Assembly (NCBI GenBank): GCA_964343305.1
Contig: CAYFJO010000248.1
Location: 1-15,738 of the forward strand
Direction: 5' to 3'
Source of the DNA: CAYFJO01 sp964343305
GTDB taxonomy: Bacteria > Planctomycetota > Planctomycetia > Pirellulales > Pirellulaceae
Length of the DNA: 15,738 nucleotides
Under the pieces are notes generated by a model. The model was not told the DNA's origin and searched no databases. It worked only from the letters and a program-made list of their open reading frames with translations. Shown in pieces: positions 1 through 6,860 of the stretch. A program made the translations under genes and the position numbers. The first letter of the stretch is position 1. Each line of letters begins with the position of its first letter.

Positions 1-2
1 TC

Positions 3-473
3 AACGCCCGCAGCGAGACGGCACATTCCAACGGCGTCTTTCGAAACGCGTTTAAGAAACGTCGCTGCTTGGTCTTGGCAACCGGATACTATGAATGGGA
101 AAAACTGCCTGCTGGCGGCAAACAGCCTTACTATATTCATTTGGAAGATCACCGGCCGTTTTTCTTTTATGGGCTGTGGGAGTCCTGGTCGGGTCCGAAG
201 GAGGCTCCGCTGGAGACACCGCGCACGACCTACACGATCTTGACTACTGAATCGGGTCAATCCGTCGCCGACATTCATGATCGCATGCCGTGTATGATCG
301 GTGTGGATCGCGAGGAATTGGAAACGTGGCTCGATCCGGAGTTTCAAGGTGAGGACCATCTTCGTGGTCTGCTCCGGCCCTGCGACGCGAAAGATCTCGT
401 CGCGACACCAGTGAGTGAATATGTCAACAACGTGCGGAACCAAGGCCCCAAGTGCGTAACACCGTGCAATTAA
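3..473 (+). CDS. SRAP family protein (YedK/HMCES-like), 5' end outside window
   Basis: C-terminal 156 residues of a SOS-response-associated peptidase (SRAP) protein. The family shields abasic sites in single-stranded DNA by forming a thiazolidine crosslink through its N-terminal Cys2. Visible motifs are NARSET at the left edge (the conserved Asn region), GYYEW with the active-site Glu at bases 93-95, FYGLWESW, IHDRMP with the active-site His at bases 276-278, and the closing VNNVRNQGPKCV block. The reading frame is open to the left edge, so the start and Cys2 lie upstream of the window; an internal ATG or GTG is not the start. The 3' end overlaps the next gene by 22 bases, so the two are probably co-transcribed. 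The family is clear. Whether it is SOS-regulated here cannot be judged because its promoter is not in the window. Confidence 0.93.
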   Translation, partial: NARSETAHSNGVFRNAFKKRRCLVLATGYYEWEKLPAGGKQPYYIHLEDHRPFFFYGLWESWSGPKEAPLETPRTTYTILTTESGQSVADIHDRMPCMIGVDREELETWLDPEFQGEDHLRGLLRPCDAKDLVATPVSEYVNNVRNQGPKCVTPCN

Positions 474-2275
474 GACGAATTTCGGTCGGCCTGTTCGCGG
501 TGGTCTGCTTCGCTCACGCCGCCATGGGTGGACATCCGGTTTCGTTGACGCGCAGCTTTGTCTATGTCACGCGCGATCGAGTCACGGCCAAAGTCGAATC
601 GTTCCTGGAAGACCTGGTTTTGTTTCACAACGTGAAGCCCGACGACCAGGACTTTCTCGACACCGATGTGATTTCCAAAGGCATCGAATTGCACCAAGCA
701 TTTCTGCTCGATAAGTTTGCCATTCGCGATGTCGAAGGCCGGCAACTCGTCGGCCGCGCGATTGACGTCGAAAAATCGCATTTGCCAGCCGAAGGTGTCG
801 GGCTGGGAGAATTGATGGCTCACCAATTGGTTTTCGAGTTTGAGTATGAGTTGCCCACGCAGCCGGAGTTTCTCACGTTCAGTCAACATTTCGTCGACAG
901 CGAAGGAACGGTACCCGCCGAAATGCATCTGTTCGTCCAGCAAGAGAACGCCGCGAAGCCGTTCACAGCGACGCTGATGCCGGACGAGCCGGAAAGTTAT
1001 CGTTTCAGTTGGAACCTTCCACCGCTGTCGGACGAAGCATCCGCCGAGGCGTGGCGCGAGTGGAACAAGGAACGAAAAGAAGAAACGCTCGGGATCACCA
1101 GCTACAGTTCCGTTTACTCCTTCCTCTATGTGGAAGACGACGAAGTCCGGCACGAGATTCTTGTTCCGCTGTTGTCACTGGAAGAGAGCATCTTGATCGC
1201 TCGCGACGACGACCCGTTTCTGGATTTGGCAGAGCAAGACGCGGCGCGACAGCAAATCGAAGAGTATTTTAAGACGGGCAACCCGATCGACATTGATGAC
1301 GAAAACGTTCAGCCAACTGTGGCCCGATGTGACTTCTTTGGCCTCGACATCAAAGACTTCGCCAAGCAAGCCGAGCGCCGCACGGTGAGTCTGGTCAACG
1401 CGCGCGTGGGAATCATTCTTTCCTACGCGACGAAACAGCCGCCCGACCGTGTCCTGTTGACCTGGAATCGGTTTAACAATTACATCCGCGGCGTCAACAT
1501 GGTTGTCTACGCCGGCGCGGACGCGTCGAAAACCAAGCTGTCGCGTGTCGGCAACACCACGGTATACGAGTGGCACAGTCCCGGTCGGCGAACGACTTTG
1601 CCACCAGAACCGGTCAGAATCGAGGCACCACAACGATCCACTTGGTCCGTGCCGATTGTTTCCATCGTTTGCCTTGCGCTGCTGTTGCCAGTCGTGGGCT
1701 TTCTTCGAACTCGCCGTGCGTCACTTCCGAAGCACCTGGTCGCCGTCGTTGTTCTAGGCGTTGGCGCGGCGTTGGCTTGGCCTCACGCGCGTTTGGAGAC
1801 GCCGTCGCCATTTGCTCCGTTGCCGCAAGTTTCCGATGAGCGTGCCGAATCGATCTTCGGCGCTTTGCACAAGAACACCTATCGCGCGTTCGACTTTCGC
1901 ACGGAAAATAAAGTCTACGACGCACTGGCGGTCAGCGTCGACGGCGATTTGCTGGACGATTTGTATCTGCAAATTCGCCGCGGCTTACAGATGCAAGAGC
2001 AGGGGGGTGCCATATCGCGAATTCGCGAAGTCTCGGTCCTCGAAGGACGCAAAGAAAATCTGGACGACTTACCACAGGACGGGCGAAGTTTCGGTTATCA
2101 TTGTCGGTGGTCGGTCAGCGGTACCGTTGAACATTGGGGACACATTCATTCCCGAACGAATGAATACGTCGCGCGGTTTGCCGTTGAACCACGAGGCGAA
2201 TCGTGGAGAATTACGAAAGTGGATTTACTGGATGAAAAGCGGTTACGTTACGACACAAGTGTGCGCGGATTATAG
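452..2275 (+). CDS. Unrecognised exported protein with two central membrane helices
   Basis: I do not recognise a family for this 607-residue protein. The GTG at 452 is chosen because AAGG (442-445) sits six bases upstream, the signal peptide needs this N-terminus, and the first in-frame ATG (524) would remove it; GTG 464 is the alternative. A signal peptide (about residues 1-26, ending near HAAMG) precedes a large domain of about 370 residues rich in acidic and aromatic residues. Two hydrophobic helices follow at about 399-418 and 429-445, joined by a short basic loop (RTRRASLPKH). By the positive-inside rule that loop is cytoplasmic, so both the large N-terminal domain and the 160-residue C-terminal domain should face outward. 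The gene overlaps SRAP by 22 bases and ends 30 bases before the M28 peptidase gene, suggesting one operon. Function is unknown; a planctomycete-restricted envelope protein is a guess. Confidence 0.85.
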   Translation: MRNTVQLRRISVGLFAVVCFAHAAMGGHPVSLTRSFVYVTRDRVTAKVESFLEDLVLFHNVKPDDQDFLDTDVISKGIELHQAFLLDKFAIRDVEGRQLVGRAIDVEKSHLPAEGVGLGELMAHQLVFEFEYELPTQPEFLTFSQHFVDSEGTVPAEMHLFVQQENAAKPFTATLMPDEPESYRFSWNLPPLSDEASAEAWREWNKERKEETLGITSYSSVYSFLYVEDDEVRHEILVPLLSLEESILIARDDDPFLDLAEQDAARQQIEEYFKTGNPIDIDDENVQPTVARCDFFGLDIKDFAKQAERRTVSLVNARVGIILSYATKQPPDRVLLTWNRFNNYIRGVNMVVYAGADASKTKLSRVGNTTVYEWHSPGRRTTLPPEPVRIEAPQRSTWSVPIVSIVCLALLLPVVGFLRTRRASLPKHLVAVVVLGVGAALAWPHARLETPSPFAPLPQVSDERAESIFGALHKNTYRAFDFRTENKVYDALAVSVDGDLLDDLYLQIRRGLQMQEQGGAISRIREVSVLEGRKENLDDLPQDGRSFGYHCRWSVSGTVEHWGHIHSRTNEYVARFAVEPRGESWRITKVDLLDEKRLRYDTSVRGL

Positions 2276-2305
2276 CGGCACGTTTTCTACCTGGAGTAGC
2301 AAGAT

Positions 2306-4153
2306 ATGAGATATCGATCGATCCTTTGTTCCGCCACTTTTCTGGCGTTGATGCACTTCATTCCTTTTGCGGTTGCCGCCAATAACACAGCGGCCGTGGC
2401 GCGTGTCGGCGAGGATATCCGATACCTGGCGTCCGACGAGTTGGAAGGACGTGGTCCGGGAACCAAAGGATTGGAGTTGGCTGCCGATTATATCCGCGAA
2501 GAGTTCAAAGAGCTTGGACTGAAGAGCGGCTCGGACGATGGCTCGTATTTTCAGCCGTTTGAAATCGTTATCGACACCAAAGCCATCGAGGCCAAGACGT
2601 CGCTTGTGTTGACCGGTCCGGACGGGCAAGAGTTGAAGCTGGAATTGGGCAAGGATTTTCAGCCGCTGGCCACGGGCGCTGCGGGTGAAGTAAAGGCGGA
2701 AGTCGTTTTCGCTGGCTACGGCATCGCGGCGGACAAACAAAAGTACAACGACTTCAAAGACGCCGATGTCGAGGGCAAAGTGATCTTGATCATTCGCCGC
2801 GAGCCGCAGCAAGGCGACGAAAAGAGTGTGTTTGACGGCAAGAAGGTTACGAATCACGCATTCATCCGCACGAAAATCGGTGCGGCCAAGAAACATAAAG
2901 CCGCGGCGATCCTGATGGTGAACGACCCATTTACGACCAAGGCGAGTAAGAAGGACGAGCTTGCCACGACGGGCGTATTTGGTACGCGGCCGTTGGGCGT
3001 TCCTTTTGCTCAGCTCACGCAATCGCTCGTCAACCAGTTGCTCAAATCTTCGCCAATCATGGCGGGCGATCGTGAATTAGCAACGGTCGAGGCGCTCGAA
3101 GAAGAAATCGACAAGTCGCTCAAGCCGATGACACAAAAACTGAAAGGCTGGACGGCGGAATTGAAGTGCGACTTTGAAAAAGTGAAAACCGAGGTGGTCA
3201 ACGTCGTCGGAGTCGTCGAGGGCCAAGGCAAGTTGGCGGACGAGACGATTGTCATTGGCGCGCACTACGATCATCTTGGCTACGGACCGTTCGGTTCACG
3301 GCGCCCCAACGAACGTGTTGTTCACCCTGGAGCCGATGATAACGCGACCGGCACGGCAAGCGTGATGGAATTGGCACGCCGGTTTGCCCAGAGAGACGGC
3401 GCTCCAGCGCGACGGATGGTCTTTATCGCGTTCAGCGCCGAAGAGCGTGGCCTTATCGGCAGCAACTACTACGTCGAGCATCCGTTGTTTCCATTGGAGA
3501 AAACCGTCGCAATGATCAACTTCGACATGGTCGGGCGTTTGGGCGACAAAGGCTTGTCCGTGGGTGGTGCTCGATCGGCCAAAGAGTTTTCCGCGATCAC
3601 GGAGGTGGCCAACAAAACTTTGAGAATGAAAGTGAACACGACCGCGGCCATGGGTGGCAGCGACCATGCGGCGTTTTTCCGCAAAAAGATTCCCGTGCTG
3701 TATTTCTTCACCGGACTGACCAAGGAATATCACACGCCCGACGACACGTTTGAAACGATCAACGTCGACGGTGTCGTGCAAACGATCGATTATGCGGAAC
3801 AAGTTTTGGACGGAGTTGTGGAACTTGCCAAACGTCCGGAATACCAGAAGGTAGCACGTACATCGCCGGGCCGCGGCGCGATGGCGTATCTGGGCGTGGT
3901 GCCAGACTATTCCGGCACGGCCGACGGCCTGCGAATCACCGACGTCAACGCCGATTCACCCGCGGCGAAGGGCGGACTCAAAGCTGGCGACGTCATTACA
4001 AAAATTGGCGACGTGCCGGTTGGCGACATTCAAGGATTGGCTGCCGGATTGCGAAAGTACAAAGCGGGACAGAAGGTGAAAATCGTCGTCACACGTGAGA
4101 AGAAGTCGGTGAGTGTGGACGTGGAACTAGGAAAACCGCCGGCAAAGGGTTGA
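2306..4153 (+). CDS. Exported M28 family zinc metallopeptidase with C-terminal PDZ domain
   Basis: A 615-residue co-catalytic zinc peptidase of the M28 (aminopeptidase Y/S) family, expected to release N-terminal residues from peptides outside the cytoplasmic membrane. The signal peptide is residues 1-24 (cleavage after AVA). A PA-like insert at about 125-260 (VVFAGYGIAADKQKYNDF region) precedes the catalytic core. The metal set is complete: H320 in GAHYDHLG, D344 in PGADDNATG, E379/E380 in FSAEERG (general base then ligand), D407 in INFDMVGR and H476 in YHTPDD. A PDZ domain covers about 524-612 (GLRITDVNADSPAAKGGLKAGDVI), likely a substrate or regulatory module. The ATG at 2306 has GGAG at 2293-2296. 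It lies 30 bases after the preceding gene, with no terminator-like hairpin between. Exact substrate is unknown. Confidence 0.93.
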   Translation: MRYRSILCSATFLALMHFIPFAVAANNTAAVARVGEDIRYLASDELEGRGPGTKGLELAADYIREEFKELGLKSGSDDGSYFQPFEIVIDTKAIEAKTSLVLTGPDGQELKLELGKDFQPLATGAAGEVKAEVVFAGYGIAADKQKYNDFKDADVEGKVILIIRREPQQGDEKSVFDGKKVTNHAFIRTKIGAAKKHKAAAILMVNDPFTTKASKKDELATTGVFGTRPLGVPFAQLTQSLVNQLLKSSPIMAGDRELATVEALEEEIDKSLKPMTQKLKGWTAELKCDFEKVKTEVVNVVGVVEGQGKLADETIVIGAHYDHLGYGPFGSRRPNERVVHPGADDNATGTASVMELARRFAQRDGAPARRMVFIAFSAEERGLIGSNYYVEHPLFPLEKTVAMINFDMVGRLGDKGLSVGGARSAKEFSAITEVANKTLRMKVNTTAAMGGSDHAAFFRKKIPVLYFFTGLTKEYHTPDDTFETINVDGVVQTIDYAEQVLDGVVELAKRPEYQKVARTSPGRGAMAYLGVVPDYSGTADGLRITDVNADSPAAKGGLKAGDVITKIGDVPVGDIQGLAAGLRKYKAGQKVKIVVTREKKSVSVDVELGKPPAKG

Positions 4154-4155
4154 TT

Positions 4156-4169
4156 GCCGTCGAGACGGC
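4156..4169. terminator. Small hairpin in the 21-base gap between convergent genes
   Basis: GCCGTC and GACGGC form a perfect inverted repeat separated by only GA, realistically a 5-bp stem with a four-base loop. It fills most of the gap between the M28 stop (4153) and the pilT stop (4175). No T-run follows on either strand, so a role as a bidirectional terminator rests on position alone. Confidence 0.3.
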
Positions 4170-4174
4170 CCATC

Positions 4175-5266
4175 CTACTCTTCAGCCTTCAGCATTGAAG
4201 TATCAACGCCTCTCGATTCGTATCGATCCATCATGTCCTTTTTGTTCAAGGATCGATTCAGCGCTTCTTGTGCATCGACAACTCCGTCGAGGACGTGAGT
4301 GCATAGCGCTTCGTTCATCAACACCATCCCCAACTTGCCGCCGATCTGCATGGCCGATTCGATCTGGAACGTTTTGCCTTCACGAATATAGTTGGCAATC
4401 GCCGGATTCGAGATCATGATTTCCAGCGCAGCGATGCGACCCTTGGGCAAACGTTTGCATAGCGTTTGGGCAATGACAGCTTTCAAACTGCTGGACAACA
4501 TGGTGCGAATCTGTGCCTGACGATCGGCGGGGAATTGGTCAATCACACGATCCACGGTCGAAGCGGCCGTTGTCGTGTGCAGCGTGCCGAACACCAAGTG
4601 ACCCGTTTCCGCCGTTTCGATCGCGATATGCGTCGTTTCCAAGTCACGCATTTCACCGACCAGCACGATATCCGGATCTTCACGCAACGCAGCGCGCAAC
4701 GCCCGGGAAAACGACTCGGTGTGGTTGTGAACTTCGCGCTGGTTGATCAGACATTTTTTGTTTTCGTGAACAAATTCGATGGGATCTTCGATCGTGATCA
4801 CATGGTCTTTGCGACGATCGTTGATATAGTCGATCATGGCTGTCAACGTGGTACTCTTGCCCGAGCCGGTTGGCCCAGTGACCAAGACGAGTCCTTTGGG
4901 CAGGTCACACAAATCAAGAATCTGCTGAGCCAGATTCAAATCCTTGGCCGTCATGAAGTCGTTGGGAATGATACGGAAAACGCCCCCTGGCCCTTTGCGA
5001 TCCATAAACGCGTTGCATCGGAACCGAGCAATGCCCTCTAACGAATAAGCCCAGTCAGCATCGCCAGACTCGTCGAACTGCTTGCGCGCGACATCGGTCA
5101 TGATCTCGTACAACATCTTGCGAATCTTCTCCGGCTCCAGCGGCGGCGTCTTCAGCGTCGACATTGTGCCATGGACTCGCATCAATGGCGGCATTCTGGA
5201 ACTCATATGAAGGTCGGACCCCTCGTTCTTTTGAAGCGCGGCGAATAACTTGTCGATGGAGGCCAT
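4175..5266 (-). CDS. pilT: PilT-type type IV pilus retraction ATPase
   Basis: A 363-residue hexameric secretion ATPase of the PilT/PilU branch, which powers pilus retraction at the cytoplasmic side of the type IV pilus machine. The N-terminal domain opens MASIDKLF and carries a GSDLHMSSRMPPLMRVHG block. The ATPase core has Walker A GPTGSGKS (131-138), Asp box ITIEDPIEF (157-165), Walker B DPDIVLVGEMRD (197-208) and His box ETGHLVFGTLHT (ending at 231). The C-terminal NPAIANYIREGKTFQIESAM block matches the PilT-specific region, against a PilB assignment. The start at ATG 5266 is supported by AAGGA seven bases upstream; a TTG at 5284 would extend it by six residues without a comparable site. 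No other pilus gene is in the window. PilT versus PilU is not certain. A candidate promoter lies at 5305-5333. Confidence 0.93.
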   Translation of the reverse strand: MASIDKLFAALQKNEGSDLHMSSRMPPLMRVHGTMSTLKTPPLEPEKIRKMLYEIMTDVARKQFDESGDADWAYSLEGIARFRCNAFMDRKGPGGVFRIIPNDFMTAKDLNLAQQILDLCDLPKGLVLVTGPTGSGKSTTLTAMIDYINDRRKDHVITIEDPIEFVHENKKCLINQREVHNHTESFSRALRAALREDPDIVLVGEMRDLETTHIAIETAETGHLVFGTLHTTTAASTVDRVIDQFPADRQAQIRTMLSSSLKAVIAQTLCKRLPKGRIAALEIMISNPAIANYIREGKTFQIESAMQIGGKLGMVLMNEALCTHVLDGVVDAQEALNRSLNKKDMMDRYESRGVDTSMLKAEE

Positions 5267-5273
5267 GATGCGG

Positions 5274-5278
5274 TCCTT
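5274..5278 (-). promoter_or_regulatory. Shine-Dalgarno site fixing the pilT start
   Basis: AAGGA on the minus strand lies seven bases before ATG 5266. This favours that start over the upstream in-frame TTG at 5284. Confidence 0.7.
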
Positions 5279-5304
5279 GAACAATAGGGATCGAATTCAT
5301 CGTC

Positions 5305-5333
5305 ATTATCGTTCCCTGCAAGCTGACATGCAA
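5305..5333 (-). promoter_or_regulatory. Candidate sigma-70-type promoter of pilT
   Basis: On the minus strand, TTGCAT (5333-5328) and GATAAT (5310-5305) are separated by 17 bases. The -10 box matches consensus at five of six positions, the -35 box at three. Transcription would start near 5298, giving a leader of about 30 bases. The match is by eye, and planctomycete promoter rules are less well known than those of E. coli. Confidence 0.4.
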
Positions 5334-5464
5334 TTTGCCTCACCGTGTTTGTGTCAGTCGGGGGGGACGGCGGCTTGGGAGTGACATTCTTGCGTTTTGA
5401 TTCGTCAGGCAAGAGAATGACTACTTAAGATGACCCGGAAACAATTTCATGAGGCCTGTGAAAA

Positions 5465-6736
5465 ATGAACCGATTCTTCGTTCTTGCGTTGCCTGTTTTT
5501 TTTCTGTTCCACACCGTCGCCAACGCTCAGCCAAGCGAATTCAACTATGACGAATCGAAGGTGCCCAAGTTTGAGTTGCCAGACCCGCTGGTGATGCTGG
5601 ACGGCACCAAAGTCAAAAGCGCAAAACAATGGCCCGCGCGGCGCGCCGAGATTCTGAAGCTGTTCCAGGAGCACGTTTACGGCCGCAGTCCCGCTCCGTT
5701 GAAGACCCAACGATACGACGTCTTTTCGCAGGACGATAAAGCTCTCGGCGGCACGGCCATCCGCAAACAAGTGACCGTCTTTTTTGACGGCAAAAGAGAT
5801 GGTCCGCAGATGGACATTTTGATTCACTTGCCTGCCAAGGCGAAAAAGGCTGTGCCGATTTTCGTTGGGCTGAACTTTGCCGGCAATCACGCAACTCATG
5901 CCGATCCAGAGATCAAACTCGCCACCGGCTGGATGCGGCGTGGCAAAGGTGTTGTGGATAACAAGGCGACCGAAGAATCGCGCGGCGCGAATGCGAGCCG
6001 CTGGCAGGTCGAAAAGATTATCGCTCGCAACTACGGCGTCGCGACAATTTATTGCGGCGACCTCGATCCCGACTTTCACGACGGCTACAAGAACGGCGTT
6101 CATCCGTTGTTTTTCAAGAAAGGCCAAACTGAACCAGCCGCCAACGAATGGACGACGATTGGAGCTTGGGCCTGGGGACTTAGCCGGGCGGTGGATTACT
6201 TCGAAACGGACGACGACATCGACCACAAGCACGTTGCCGTGCTCGGCCACTCGCGTCTGGGAAAGACATCGCTTTGGGCGGGCGCTCAAGACGAAAGATT
6301 CGGCATCGTCATTTCCAACAATTCCGGCTGTGGCGGCGCGGCACTCAGCCGTCGACGATTCGGTGAGACGGTGAAACGGATTAACACGTCGTTTCCCCAC
6401 TGGTTCTGCGAGAACTTCAAGAAGTACAACGACAACGAAAACGCGTTGCCGGTCGACCAGCACATGTTGATTGCGCTATCGGCTCCTCGTGCGGTCTATG
6501 TTGCCAGCGCGGTCGAAGATCGATGGGCCGATCCGCGCGGAGAATTTCTTTCCGCGTTTTATGCCGATCCGGTTTACAAGCTGCTGGGAACAGACGGCAT
6601 CGGCGCGGACAAAATGCCGGAAGTTGACAAGCCGGTTCAAAACACCATCGGCTATCACATCCGCGCCGGCAAGCACGATGTGACCGAGTTTGATTGGCAG
6701 CAATACATGGACTTTGCTGACAAACACTTTCGTTAG
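5465..6736 (+). CDS. Secreted CE15 family glucuronoyl esterase-like enzyme
   Basis: A 423-residue alpha/beta hydrolase resembling carbohydrate esterase family 15. These enzymes cleave ester bonds between lignin alcohols and 4-O-methyl-glucuronic acid on xylan. The signal peptide is about residues 1-21 (cleavage after ANA). Family blocks include VPIFVGLNFAGNHA, NEWTTIGAWAWGLSRAVDYFE and the nucleophile elbow GHSRLGKTSLWAGA with Ser263. The catalytic His is probably H404 (RAGKHDVTEFDW). The position 23 residues after the Ser, where fungal enzymes carry the acid, is Asn286 here; Asp352 in AVEDRWADP is the likely replacement. The start at ATG 5465 has GAGG at 5451-5454, a long 10-base spacing. 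It is transcribed divergently from pilT and stands alone, with no xylan-utilisation cluster around it. The substrate could be another uronate ester. Confidence 0.88.
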   Translation: MNRFFVLALPVFFLFHTVANAQPSEFNYDESKVPKFELPDPLVMLDGTKVKSAKQWPARRAEILKLFQEHVYGRSPAPLKTQRYDVFSQDDKALGGTAIRKQVTVFFDGKRDGPQMDILIHLPAKAKKAVPIFVGLNFAGNHATHADPEIKLATGWMRRGKGVVDNKATEESRGANASRWQVEKIIARNYGVATIYCGDLDPDFHDGYKNGVHPLFFKKGQTEPAANEWTTIGAWAWGLSRAVDYFETDDDIDHKHVAVLGHSRLGKTSLWAGAQDERFGIVISNNSGCGGAALSRRRFGETVKRINTSFPHWFCENFKKYNDNENALPVDQHMLIALSAPRAVYVASAVEDRWADPRGEFLSAFYADPVYKLLGTDGIGADKMPEVDKPVQNTIGYHIRAGKHDVTEFDWQQYMDFADKHFR

Positions 6737-6741
6737 TGTGG

Positions 6742-6762
6742 GCGGGGCTCTCCGAGACCCGC
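6742..6762. repeat. GC-rich hairpin after the CE15 gene
   Basis: GCGGGGCTC pairs with GAGACCCGC across a three-base loop with one mismatch. It begins five bases after the CE15 stop codon and may act as its terminator, although no T-run follows. It could also be a copy of a dispersed intergenic repeat. Confidence 0.4.
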
Positions 6763-6810
6763 TTGTCCGGTTTCGGAAAAACTGTACTGCACTTGCCCGC
6801 GGTGGCGTTC

Positions 6811-6840
6811 AGGCGTAAGCTCGCGAGTTTACACCCGCCT
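6811..6840. repeat. Inverted repeat just upstream of uvrA
   Basis: Outer arms AGGCG and CGCCT enclose an inner near-palindrome, TAAGCTCG/CGAGTTTA, which pairs fully as RNA with one G-U pair. A four-base CACC bulge interrupts the 3' side. It ends 20 bases before the uvrA ATG, so it would lie in the mRNA leader or upstream control region. It may be a dispersed intergenic repeat; function unknown. Confidence 0.45.
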
Positions 6841-6860
6841 CATTCTCCCGCAGTGTGTCC

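Noticed and set aside
5447..6463. 338-codon open frame on the minus strand opposite the CE15 gene
   Set aside because: The plus strand carries the recognisable esterase with signal peptide and active site; the antisense frame has no known motif.
6771..6800. Possible LexA box upstream of uvrA (CTGT near 6782)
   Set aside because: Only one half-site is present; no matching ACAG at the correct distance and no Gram-positive-type GAAC-N4-GTTC site.
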